In this document: positions 46,546-57,555 of the stretch, piece after piece
Position numbering within the stretch: the stretch's first letter is position 1
Layout of the letters: each line of letters starts with the position of its first letter
Assembly (NCBI GenBank): GCA_020747065.1
Contig: JAGMVK010000002.1
Span: forward strand, 1-64,000
Direction of reading: 5' to 3'
Source of the DNA: Cadophora sp. MPI-SDFR-AT-0126
Taxonomy: Eukaryota > Ascomycota > Leotiomycetes > Helotiales > Ploettnerulaceae
DNA: 64,000 nucleotides
The notes under the pieces: model-generated
Databases searched by the model: none
Seen by the model: the letters and a program-made list of their open reading frames with translations, nothing else
What the model was told of the DNA's origin: nothing
Position numbers and translations under genes: made by a program

Positions 46546-47598
46546 TAGATGGCTGAATTCAGTGGTACCAATAGTCTGTCGATAGGATAAACGCCACAAG
46601 CAATGGTTGTGCTAGCTATTAATATCTTTGGATAGTTCGCACGAGCTAAAGCCAGGCTAACGGGGAAAGCAGGGAGCAGAGATTTAGGAGCAAGTCTCGT
46701 GCTAAATTAATGAACGGAAGTAGCACGATATTATCTGCCGCACACGTTTCTCAAACCTTTCATCTAAAGATCCTCTTTTCTTTAGATCTTGTAATAGAGA
46801 TTAGGACAGAAGCACAGGTTCGTCTGCCCTCTGCCATAGCCCCATTATTATTGATGATAAGCGCCATATCTAATTTTCATCTGCAGTGGCAAACATTCAA
46901 TCATTAATCGCGAGAAAATCGAATACATCAACAACGAATCGCCTGCCTCGATGTATTCACAACCTCCTACTCTATATACATGGGTTGGATCAAGGTCCTC
47001 TATCTCCGGCTTGACCGTCCCTCCGGACTCTTAACGCACTTCGGGCAACAAGACGGAACCCTTACCTCCCATACAAACCTTACAATCACATACACAATCT
47101 CTGCCCTCTCTACACGAAGCTCTGACCAGTGGGCTCAAACCAAACACACTTCCCTCTCCTATTTTGGCACAACAGTCGCAGCCGTGGCCATACAATGAAG
47201 ACTGGGTATCATAGATCGTGGGTTGAATTTTATTTTTGTATGCACTGTATCGAATGTTTGCGGACACTGCTGAACCTGCCAAGAAGCTGGACGGCCTACC
47301 GCTAGCCACAGCATCCCAAGGAGCTGTTGTATTGGCAAAGCCGTGGTGGCTTTCTGAGTACTTGCGATGACTCATATACCCGTGACAGAGCTGAACCTCA
47401 AGGTTATCAACCTCGCCAAATTGTGTTTCGACCTAATACTTGTCCAAGAACACTAATTTCTGTTAGACGACTAAGAGACCCACCTAAGAAAGCCTTCTAT
47501 GTCCCGGTGAATCATGACTTCAAGCTTGAGCATGGCAGGTAGAAGACCATTAATGAGAAGAAGATTCGAACATAAGAACTTACTCCCTCGATGTAGAC
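46546..47598. other. Intergenic region upstream of the HET gene
   Basis: About 1 kb with no recognised gene or repeat. Short ORFs such as 46710-46907 and 47327-47542 have no motif. It should contain the HET gene promoter. Confidence 0.45.
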
Positions 47599-49689
47599 TT
47601 GACAACTACTCTCAACTCCGCCACCGAAAGCCCACCGGATATAAACACAGTCCGGACAATCCCCAACAACTATGGCATATACAAACCTCTCGAGGTGGCG
47701 ACCCCACAAATACGGCTACTAGTTGTTTGGCCGGCCAGTGACAAGAGCATCTGCCCCCTATGCTCGCTCGTTCGCACAACCATCAGGCCAGGAATGGAGA
47801 GCTACGAAGGCCTGTCATACACCTGGGGCGATCTCAAGGACACGCAAACAATCCGCCTGCACTATAGCTCCCAAACCGAGGCCATGCACAAGGCATTTGG
47901 CGAATGGAACACAGAGCTCTACGCACGTATGGAAAACTGTGAAACAGTCGACTTCAACGTTACGCGGAACGTATACACAGCACTGGTGAATCTCCGCCGG
48001 CCCGACACTGCACGGTTGCTTTGGGTAGACATGCTCTGCATTAACCAAGGCAACCTGCCCGAACGTTCCCAGCAGGTCACTCTGATGAAGGAAATTTATT
48101 CGCAAGCTGCAACTGTATCTGTATGGCTTGGCGAGTCGCTCGCGGAGATGCCAGCGGCGCCAAATGAGATCAAGTACACAAAGGCGCCAAAGTGGTTCTG
48201 GCCTAAGACAGGTCCACGGCTAATACGCCGAGGGTCTATGACGGTTGAGAACGACATTGATCCAGTTCGGACAACAGGACCCGAGAATGAACTACAAAAG
48301 GCGGCGGCAATATTCCTAGAACTAGGGCTTAAAAAAGAGACCAGAACCATCATCTGGGGTCTGATGGCGGGGTTTCACAGACTCCTCGGCGCGCCGTGGT
48401 TTAAGCGTGTGTGGGTTCTCCAGGAGGTTGGAAGCAACAAGCAATCCCAGCTTGTGCTAGGTGAGAACACATTCACCTGGAAACAATTGATCGAGCTGGA
48501 GCCATTTCTAAGGAAGAACCCGCGCGGTATGGAATACCGCCAAAGCCCGGGAGCAATATGGCACGACCTAGCCTCTGAAAGCTATCACCAAAACAGGACC
48601 TCCCTCATCTCCCTGATCTGGAAGACACGCTACTTCCAATATACGGAGCCACGCGACCGACTCTTTGCCCTGATAGGGATCGCGCGCGAGTTCCAAGCAG
48701 CTTCTGTCCCCAGCTATATACAGCCCGACTACAGACTGCCGATTGTGAGCGTCGTAGCTAGATATGCGCACTGGATAATAACAAACGACCAATCCCTCAG
48801 CGTCCTCTACTTCGGCGCCCATACCGCCACCATCGCCGACACCCTCAGCAGCAACTCCCCTGACCACCGCTCCTGGGTCCCCCAATTCATGTGCCATACT
48901 GCGCCACGCCGCCAACTCCTAGTAGGTCGCTGGTCGCAGCTCAATGCCTCCGGTCCCTTGCAAACCTGCAAGCTGGATGATAATAACTACCTCACCCTCA
49001 GCGGTCTTACGTTCGGCAAGGTGTCCGCCATCCTTGACGACACGCGTGACATGTTCCCCCTCAGGAGTGACCAGAAATTCGTGCCGGGTGTGCTCTGGCG
49101 GTGGATACGCTCATACGTGCCCTTCAACGAGAAATTCGACATGCTGCGCGCCTTCTTCGATACACTTATCTTCACCGCCCTATTCCGTGATCACGACCCG
49201 TTCGGGCCGCCAGTGGTGTTGAGAAAGAAGCCGTTGCCGTTCAACCCGGCACGGATCCAGCGCGGGTTCTTCCATCAGTGGTGGTCTACGGACAGAAACT
49301 GGGACTGTCTGCACGCCATGGAGAAGGAACGCATGAAGACCTATCCAGGGAAAGATTGGGGCAGGACTTGCTATGATATAGAGACCTACAGGAGGGGATG
49401 GCAATCGGACGATGAAAGGGCGGAGCAATTTCTAGAACATGTGCAGGCGTCGCTCAACGGCAGGGTGATGTTCGTGACGGATAATGGCCATGTTGGAATA
49501 GGTCCGGACATGATGAACGAGGGCGACACTGTTGCCGTCTTGTTGGGTGGAATGCTGCCGTTTGTGTTGCGGGAGGATGGGGATCAGTATCGTTTTTTGG
49601 GGCCTTGTGGTGTTGGTGCCTTGTTTTCTAGTGATTGGGCCGAGGAGCAGCTCAAACGGGAGCCCCTAGAGACCTTTACTCTCAGATAG
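47599..49689 (+). CDS. HET-domain (heterokaryon incompatibility) protein
   Basis: This is a 696-aa uninterrupted ORF. The HET domain starts near residue 70: YEGLSYTWGD, then about 60 residues on NVYTALVNLRRPDTARLLWV, DMLCINQGNLPERSQQV and IYSQAATVSVWLGE, the three conserved blocks of the family. Later motifs also fit: APWFKRVWVLQEVG, then a long C-terminal half containing PRDRLFALIGIA and, near the end, GRVMFVTDNGHVGIGPDMM and GDTVAVLLGG. HET proteins act in non-self recognition and programmed cell death between fungal individuals; many are cytosolic. No repeats or extra domains are obvious. Start choice is the first Met, ahead of the domain. Confidence 0.93.
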   Translation: MTTTLNSATESPPDINTVRTIPNNYGIYKPLEVATPQIRLLVVWPASDKSICPLCSLVRTTIRPGMESYEGLSYTWGDLKDTQTIRLHYSSQTEAMHKAFGEWNTELYARMENCETVDFNVTRNVYTALVNLRRPDTARLLWVDMLCINQGNLPERSQQVTLMKEIYSQAATVSVWLGESLAEMPAAPNEIKYTKAPKWFWPKTGPRLIRRGSMTVENDIDPVRTTGPENELQKAAAIFLELGLKKETRTIIWGLMAGFHRLLGAPWFKRVWVLQEVGSNKQSQLVLGENTFTWKQLIELEPFLRKNPRGMEYRQSPGAIWHDLASESYHQNRTSLISLIWKTRYFQYTEPRDRLFALIGIAREFQAASVPSYIQPDYRLPIVSVVARYAHWIITNDQSLSVLYFGAHTATIADTLSSNSPDHRSWVPQFMCHTAPRRQLLVGRWSQLNASGPLQTCKLDDNNYLTLSGLTFGKVSAILDDTRDMFPLRSDQKFVPGVLWRWIRSYVPFNEKFDMLRAFFDTLIFTALFRDHDPFGPPVVLRKKPLPFNPARIQRGFFHQWWSTDRNWDCLHAMEKERMKTYPGKDWGRTCYDIETYRRGWQSDDERAEQFLEHVQASLNGRVMFVTDNGHVGIGPDMMNEGDTVAVLLGGMLPFVLREDGDQYRFLGPCGVGALFSSDWAEEQLKREPLETFTLR

Positions 49690-49969
49690 ATGTGCCGCGC
49701 TCGCTTAACCTTACAGGTAGCGTAGTGATCCAAGCTCACAACACACTGAGGCATTTGTGTTTTCGACAGAGCTACTTGCAGCCCGTCATCTTGAATCCCG
49801 GGGTAAAGCTGGAGGGACTATCGTCAAGGTTCATAACTGATATCAGAGTCTCCAATATATGAGCGAAGCAATCGAGATATGCGCTTTAAGAGGTACCCTA
49901 CAAGATGAATAGGGATCAGAGGTCATTCGGGGCATACCTACCACTTCCCAGAGAGTGTTCCACGCCTCT
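49690..49969. other. Short intergenic gap after the HET gene
   Basis: About 280 bp that hold the 3' flank of the HET gene. No gene or repeat is seen. Confidence 0.4.
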
Positions 49970-50470
49970 CTACACCTGCTCCCGCATTAGGACTGAATGA
50001 TAGAATTTCTCTCCTCCAGCAGATACCTCAGGCAAATCATCACACAAGAATCTCACGTCCTTTCCAACTACAAATAAAGGTCGCACCTTTGTCAACCACC
50101 TCTCCACCACTTCGAATCTTTTGATGATGACAATATCATTCCCCTTCTTAATGTTGGTCATAGTGTCACGTAAGGGTTTCGATGCTGCTAAAAGCTGTAT
50201 CTTATACAACTTATCCTCAGCCTCGTCAAATTTATCTTCGCCAACATCTTCACCTGATAAATCTCCGGTTGCAATCGCCTTGCCACCAGGGCAGGCAGGG
50301 CAGACTGTGCAAAAGGTGACCTTCACGGAATCGGCGCCAGCGCCGATGCGGAGGAACTTCCACACCCCAACGATATGGATACACACCATATATGACTTCC
50401 ATGGCGTGAGGACCCATCGATGGCATGATAGGCAGAGGACTTCCGATTTAAGATGAACGAGGATGGCCAT
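49970..50470 (-). CDS. Hypothetical protein with CxxC motifs
   Basis: The 166-aa ORF begins MAILVHLKSEVLCLSCHRWV. It has CLSC near residue 13 and CTVCPAC near 57, which could bind a metal. A Glu/Asp-rich stretch (SGEDVGEDKFDEAEDKLYK) and a more ordinary C-terminal part follow. No family is recognised. Composition is protein-like and there is no overlap with a better candidate, but no second line of support exists. Confidence 0.35.
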   Translation of the reverse strand: MAILVHLKSEVLCLSCHRWVLTPWKSYMVCIHIVGVWKFLRIGAGADSVKVTFCTVCPACPGGKAIATGDLSGEDVGEDKFDEAEDKLYKIQLLAASKPLRDTMTNIKKGNDIVIIKRFEVVERWLTKVRPLFVVGKDVRFLCDDLPEVSAGGEKFYHSVLMREQV

Positions 50471-51859
50471 GATGCTTGGGACGAAATGATTGTTAATGTA
50501 CTGTAATGGTAGATACGACTATAAGGCACAGCGACCGCAAAACCTTTTGGGCGGTATACTAGAGCCAAACGTAGCTAATACCAGGCAATCTCCACACCTG
50601 TCTACTACTATATCAATAAACACATTTGAGAAGATGCGCCTTTTGGGCCCCTAAGGGTGGTTCGGAGGGTTTTGCTAGAGAGTCGTTTCTGGAGGTCGCC
50701 ATTTCTGGCTTGCTTGCGACCAACTCTGATCTTAGCAAACTTATAGACTTTCTTCTTGTGAAATGAAAGGCGCATTTGGGCTACTATAACATGCTCTCAG
50801 GATGCTGTACAATAGATGTTCCTCCTTACAATTGTAATTCTGCTTCCTATTCTTGGTCTATTATATGCTTTGAAGGGGTGCCATTCTTGCAATTACATTA
50901 CTTCGCTTAGGATAGGAGCCACTTCGATAACTGCACCACTTTTGACCGGCGCATTGTTCCACACTTTAAATACCACCGACACGGATAGCAAGAAACAGTG
51001 GGTCTCTAGCGGAGACTGTACCAGATTGATCCTCTCTGGAAGGGTTTACATGATCGTAAGGAAACGCATACTCTTTGCCATTGGATTCGTATTCATGTAC
51101 AATACGTCTGAAGTGGTTTGTTGGTGATGTGCCATAGTAAGAATTGAATGATAGGCTTGGTTGGACGTTACCGCCATTAATTAAAAACGTAGACCGGTTG
51201 AATGCAGCGCAAAGACGCGGTCAATAGCCCGATGGATGTTATTATCTGAGGCTAGTATCTCGAACGGCCCAGTATTGCAGCCAAAAATATCGAATGCTGT
51301 AGACTTCGCATAGCTGCGATTATCGCCAGCGCATATAAGAACATCGTCCAAGACTTGGTTTGGCACCACTCACCATTCTTAGCACGAAGGGGGAGATGTT
51401 GTTGCTTGGCTGTGAAGGGTGCTTTGGAACAAGGAAGCAGCGGGTAAGGGCAAGGGTCAATAACCCGGAGCAGAAATGCTAGGGTCGGAAAAGCCGAAGA
51501 TGTTGGCGAGTTCGGATGTTGGCGGATCAAGGAACGGACGGAAGATACCTAGGTACCTACCGAAGTAGATCCTTCATTGCCGAGGTGCCCGGGTTAAAGA
51601 TCGTCTCACCGCCTTAGACAGAATAAGAAATATTGATGTTGGAAAAATGAATGTTCTGCTTAAGACGGTGAGCCAATCTTGAGCCTAGCAAGAGAAATCT
51701 GTAAACGGGAGTCCCGATACTCCCCGGGTCCAGAGTAAGCCACCAGCAGAGGCACGGCCCATAAATGGGATACACCAAATAAGTCTCCAAAACATCGCCA
51801 TTACATCTCACTCACATCTCACACAAGGGAACACCCATAGCTAGGAAGATTAAGTTCAT
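50471..51859. other. Gene-poor region
   Basis: About 1.4 kb. A plus-strand ORF at 50816-51127 starts with a hydrophobic segment (MFLLTIVILLPILGLLYAL) but has no other support. Nothing else is recognised. Confidence 0.4.
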
Positions 51860-52790
51860 TCAAGCTCAAGAGGGGACTTCAACCAAGATCATACGGCAGA
51901 AAACTGCCAAAAGGTCAGCGCTCAGTGTTGACAACCTTCAACATTACCACAGGTAAAAAGCGCATCGCTTTCGAAGCTGATTTTCTCCTGGAGGCACCAA
52001 ATTGGACTCCGGATGGAAAAACTTTGATCGTGAATGCCAGAGGACAACTTTGCAAGATCAGCATTTCGGGGAAGGCTACAACAGAATTGCTCGACACAGA
52101 CCCGCTTGCAGATCTCAACAACGATCACATTCTGTCACCAGATGGGACAAGTATTTATGTTAGCTCTATGGAAACTCATCTCTATAGGGTTAACATCACC
52201 GGTGGCCCTCCAGTCCGTATAACAAACGACCATGACAAGCTTTTTTTTTTTTTTTTCATTTTCTGCACGGTGTATCGCCAGATGAACAAGAGCTTGCCTT
52301 CGTTGCTATTGAAGGGACAATGGATGCAATGACCAGGAATATCTACACGATACCTGCCTCCGGAGGGCAAGAGAAGCGCCTTACCAACATATTGCAACCT
52401 AATGACGGACCTGAATACTCTCCAGATGGCAATTGGATCTACTTCAACTCTGAGCTCAAGTCACCCAATGCCCAAATTTTTCGAATAAAGCGCGACGGTT
52501 CCGGGATTTAGCAACTCACATTTGATAAGAGGGTAAATTGGTTCTCATATATCTCGCCTGATGGGAAGCGAATGGTTTACCTAAGCTACCCAGTCGGAAC
52601 GGTCGATTATCCTAAGAACAAGGACATTATTCTAAGACAGATAGACCCTAAAGGCGGTGTAACAAAGGATCTCATATCATTATTTGGCGGACAGGGCACA
52701 ATTAATGTGAATAGTTGAGCGCCGGATAGTCAGCGTTTTGCTTATGTCGAATACTCCCTTGAGGGTCGGAAGTAATTGAAGCTTCTATGA
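51860..52790 (+). pseudogene. TolB-like beta-propeller (PD40) pseudogene
   Basis: Repeated blades can be read: EAPNWTPDGKTLIVNARGQL, NNDHILSPDGTSIYVSSMET, DGPEYSPDGNWIYFNSELKS and WFSYISPDGKRMVYLSYPVG. Each has the SPDG signature of WD40-like/TolB propellers. The frame is broken by a 16-T run at 52241-52256, by a TAG at 52509-52511 and by a TGA at 52716-52718 where Trp is expected (NS-stop-APDSQRFAYVEY). There is no good N-terminal Met. Proteins of this kind are better known from bacteria, with scattered fungal homologues, so an origin by transfer is possible but not shown. Confidence 0.75.
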
Positions 52791-53739
52791 TGGAAACGGT
52801 AAAAAAAGAATGAGACCGAGATTTCTATGTTGGTTTAGGATCGAGTTTCAGATTTTATAAGTCGTACTTTTGTACGTAGATGCCTTCCTCACTCGTGGTT
52901 ACGCATGAACTCGCTTTACGATACTTAGATGTAATAATAGCTGAGGTTAGGCTCACACCAACTACACCTACTGGACCAAAAGATCGCAATATTCAGTAGT
53001 AAGTTGAATACGCCTAACATCATATGTACGTGTACCGACTATTGTCACGTGTTCATTACAATAGGCTCGAAATCAAAATATCCTACAGTTAGTACGAAAG
53101 CATGTCAAGAAACTCGTGACTGGAACCCATTGCTTCAAAGCTAACATTTGAGGATCATGAGTACAAGTGCGTTGTAATTAGTGGATGGGCCGTTGTGGGG
53201 ATGCGGCGAATGAACACAGTATACGGACTTTGTTGATAGTCAAAAGAGGGAGCACCGGCAGTGGGCGTGGCAAAGGCGGAGGCAGCAGAAGGCAAGTGAG
53301 TTTCCCAATGAGAGGCCCACGGGGGGGAGAAAGAGAAGAGCCGGGAGACAAGGGCGAGGACGAGGGGCAGAGGGTCATAAGAGGTTGTTATAGCCCAACG
53401 GTAGTCCCGTTCGTGGATGTCGGAATGAGCCCGGAAGATTTTGAAGGGAGCCAGGTTAAAAACCAATGGGCATAGATGAGTTTGGTATTACAAGTTACCG
53501 TCAGATTGTCATTGGCATGTCATGCCAGTATTGCGCGAAGACCGATTTGAGGACGAGAAGACGAATTTCGCTATAATACAAATACCGAGACGGCAGAAAT
53601 GATGATATACCCCCCTTCGAGACCCGAAAAATCGCTCGTTATTACTCGATGCGCGAATCACATGCCCAAACTACCAACCTAAACGCTGGAAACGATAACG
53701 TAGCTCAATGGAAGCTTGACTAGTTGTCCCTATTCCCAA
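52791..53739. other. Intergenic region, no gene recognised
   Basis: About 0.95 kb. A G-rich plus-strand stretch near 53230-53370 produces Gly/Arg-rich and complementary Pro/Ser-rich ORFs that look compositional. No motif or repeat pair is seen. Confidence 0.4.
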
Positions 53740-56700
53740 CTTGCCGGGGTTAGTTGTGTGGTATGAGGTATAGATGACTTCCTGTTGGAGCGATATTGAC
53801 GGTGATTGGCAGCAGGAGAAATATCCTCATTGGTGTCCTTCACAAGAGAAGTCTGAAGGTGCGCACCAGATAGAGAGGTTGCTAAAAGTCCGTCAATGAA
53901 GTCGCAGAGGCGATCGGCTAAAGAGATTGAAGTTCTGTTGACGCAGAGTTCATCGGCGAATTGAAACCATTCAACAGTACCCCTAGTGTGATTGTTGATC
54001 TGATCCAGAATGGGCTTTAATAGGTGATACTAGTCGCGAGAAGCCGTCGAAGGTTCGGCATTGGAAGCTAGAAGTTGGTCAACTCGAACAAGTAGTTGAT
54101 CTCTGCGAAGCGAAGGAGGCATGCTCGAGGTGGTAAATTGAGGAAATCTTGGTGTGCGAGCAGTATAAGCGCTGGGAGGATGGGCAAATGCATGAGAGGC
54201 TTGGACGGGCAACACAACATCAATATGAGAATGCGACTGGCGGTCTTGAGACAAGTTGTCGAAGCGGTTTCGATGATTTGCCTTTGCAACTTTCGCATCG
54301 TAGCTGCCAAAAGCGATTTGTCTAACGATAGAGTCTGAAATGTGAGCGTTGTTCTCGTTGATGATACGGGCCGTTGTCTTTATACCATTGGATGAGCTTC
54401 TGAAGGGTCTCATTCTCGTGACGAAATATTCTGGTGCGACTTCTTCAGCTACCTCGACAGCTTCTTTCCTGGTGTCGATCTGATTGATAGCACTCCTGTA
54501 GGGGACTATGGTAGAACCCTGAACTAGTGATATACTGAATCGGCAACGCGATGCTTATTAGGCCAGAACCGATGCGACCGTTCGGACTCCCAGCGACAGT
54601 TGCATCAAAATTCAAAAGGTAGATTTTGTTTTCATGACCTTGAACCTTATTGGCTGTGACGATATGAAGCCCTCCCCATTTTTTCAAAGTGCTCGGCATT
54701 GATATTGCGATACACTTTGAATTGCTCTAGGTATGGTACAATGATGTAAACGTCCTGCACCAGATCAATCTCAGGAATGGCAGCCATCATGGACTCGAGG
54801 TAAGCGAGTATTAAGATAGGCATTTGCGTATTGCCCTTTGTAGCAAAACGATTTTTCCGAAGATATCATGATTGAGGCGGAGCAATCTTCTGGTCTAGGA
54901 TTCATGTGAGCGACGTCAGATGCCTTCATGCCATTGGAGTTGAGACATTGGGACCATTGTTTTATTTGCGTGACAGTGTAAATTGGGGATAGATAGACTT
55001 GTGGTAAGTGAGACAATTTCCGTATGACGGCGTTAGTTCGATCGAATTCGCCAGGGTCCATTTGCATCTGCTCTGTCTGTTTCCAGAAAGGGAAACCGAT
55101 CTCTCAGAGTCTATGAATAGCCTTCATCTTGCCTTGACGAGAGAAGAGATTACACTTTCGTGTTGCACCAGCCCATCTGGAATTGTCTAACATGACTGCA
55201 GTTGGCAACTGAGAGCCGTCGCTGGCAAGGATGCAGTTGTCACACGACCAATGCTAAGTACCTCCAGTTCTGTGCAAGCAACGCCTTCGTCAATAGCTGT
55301 GAGCTCAGCTCGACTGCGAAAGAGGGTGGCCTCCGGGGAAGCTGCAATTGTAGTGGTACAGAAGATCATGTCAGCTACGCCCACGAGGTCGTGAATGACC
55401 TCCATGACTAGTTCAGGAATGGCTTGGTGGTCTTCCTCTTCACGGTCTTCCAAGGGTGTATTCATGATGCCTGAAAGGCGACCATATCGACTGTCCAATC
55501 TCATCGCCAACAGCTTTGTATTGCCTGTGTCAAGAAGACCAATTACCTTGCAGACGGTCGCTTCAGCGCTGACCGAGAAATCGTAATCTACTCGCTGGCG
55601 GACTTTGTCAAGAGGCCCAGCGACCTTACGCTTGGATTCGATCTGTGCAGGATCGAGTCTGGCTTTGGACTTGTAATTCTCAACAAAGTTGGAGATGTTG
55701 GTGGGGTCAACACTTTGTAGAATTCTTGTCTCAATCTGGTCGGACCAGAGACGAATGCACAGCTTGTCGTTTCGTGACATGAAGCCTACGTCATCGATCA
55801 TCCGTAGCATACGATGGGCGATGTTGTTAACAGCGGAGTTGGACGATGCACAGACCCCTACGGGCTTATCTGCGAGAAGTTGGCCTGAGATGAAGAAATC
55901 GAGGGCAGTGGTCTTTCCATTCGCGGGTGCGCCGGTCATCAGGAGAAGCCCAAGAGGGACTCTGCGTGCGAATTTGAGGATGTCTGATCTCTGCTTGATT
56001 GTACAGAGGCTGAGGAGCTGATCAATTTGGACTTTAGAGAGACCATCCAAAAAATCTCTATAGTATAGATCATTGAGGTTCCGGCCAACGAGGAGACTGC
56101 GAAGGTTTGCCTTCTCTTCTGAAGTGAAGTTTGTGTCTGGAAGAACTGGATCTTCTGGATGGATCTCGTCGTTTCCGATCTCATCTTCATCTTGAATCTC
56201 CTTGTGAGGGGCCACTCCGGTTTGGGGATTCAGAGAGTTCAATGCCTTGATACTGATCTTAGTGGGCTTTGTAGAGTCGGTCACCTTGAGATAAGATCGA
56301 TGTTGAGGGTGCATCTTGGCTCCAACGCTTAATCCAGGGCACATCGAGGTCTTCGTAGAGTGGCACTGTCGCGAGGTAAGTTAGTCACTGAGGTGGATAC
56401 ATCGTGGCTTTCGCACATTGTAGATGCAAGATCGAGTGAATCCGAGGACTTTTTTCCCGAGTCATCCACAGTCGGAGTGTAAGGCTGGGAGCAGGTCTTG
56501 ACGTTCTCGTCACCTATTAGCGGCTTGGTTGAGTGTGAGGTTCTCTCACCAAGCTCAAAGGAGACAAACGCTGACTTTGGGTCATTGGGGTGACGGAACC
56601 TAGGATTGTATGTTGCATAGACTCTGAATGGATATAGAGGTATAGAGACCATCGAAGAGGGCGGTGAATCATAGCGAGTGACATATCCATCCCAATTGAG

Positions 56701-57555
56701 CTTCCGGTTGGATACATCGAAAGGTCAGGATAAGTTATTCTGTCATCTCATCGGAGTTCGAGCAGAAAACTCTCATCTTGCCTTTGTTTCATTTGACACT
56801 AGATCTGTTAGCCGGGATAGAAGATGTAGAGTGGTCATTTACAGTGGTCTCCCATTGGTCAAATACTAGTTAAGGTCCTTTCCAAAACACATGAGGGCGA
56901 ACATCTCACCATACCCGTAGAGCTTGGACTCGAGTTCTTCGGAGTAAGGGAGAAACAGACTCCAAGACGAGGCGGTTTGACAATTTCGAGTGGTCTCAAG
57001 AATATCGCGACCTTCTTGTTTGAGGGGCACATTGGACCAGTCATGTCCGATAGAGTAAGGTGAGTCGGCGAACTTGTTGGAGATTGGGATGAAACGGGCG
57101 ACTACAACAGACTCCGTAATTTCTAAATCTTGGTAAGTTCCTAGAAGTGCTCTTAGATCTTTGGCACCAGGTGAGACTTTCTTGAAAGAAAGAGTGACTG
57201 CAGAGCAGGGGAAGCGCATCTCGAAGATGTGAAAATCAGTTGCGCCTCCTCGTCCATAAGTTAGGGTTTGGTTCTTGTCTCGAGGAATCTTTGTAGAGAA
57301 TCCCACGTAAGGTGGCTCTTGCGAATTAGACTTGGAATCGCAATGGATCAACTGAGCAGCGACGTGTCCTGATTTGGTCTTGTCCGGTCCGCTCTCTCCA
57401 ATGGAACCTGCTGCTCCCCAGAAGGTATTGGATGGTCCGTTTTTGAAATGAGGGCCTCCCGTCGGCTTGAAGTATTCGCGGCCGTCTCGTCGAATGGCTC
57501 GGAGCATGTTCTCGGGATGGGGGTATGACTTCAACCACGTGGTATTGGTGCTCAT
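53740..57555 (-). pseudogene. SF1 (UPF1/NAM7-like) helicase, disrupted
   Basis: The N-terminal part opens MSTNTTWLKSYPHPENMLRA. A probable intron precedes FDQWETTVNDHSTS, and more N-terminal sequence follows (PLYPFRVYATYNPRFRHPND). The helicase core has LLLMTGAPANGKTTALDFF (Walker A), GVCASSNSAVNNIAHRM (motif Ia), ELTAIDEGVACTELE (motif II), then DPGEFDRTNAVIRKLSHLPQ, IDLVQDVYIIVPYLEQF and TANKVQGHENKIYLLNFDA (motif V region). A C-terminal tail follows. In-frame stops (HRL-stop-EIGFPFW near 55110; ASRD-stop-YHLL at 54030) and frame changes, one inside an A/G homopolymer near 54680, break it. An assembly error could explain some shifts but not the stops. Family members act on RNA or DNA; this copy is probably inactive. 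Confidence 0.72.

Noticed and set aside
50816..51127. Small membrane protein ORF
   Set aside because: A hydrophobic start alone is weak support; no family, no intron and no context.
53185..53475. Gly/Arg-rich protein, plus strand
   Set aside because: Low-complexity G-rich stretch; the opposite strand is equally open, so it looks compositional.
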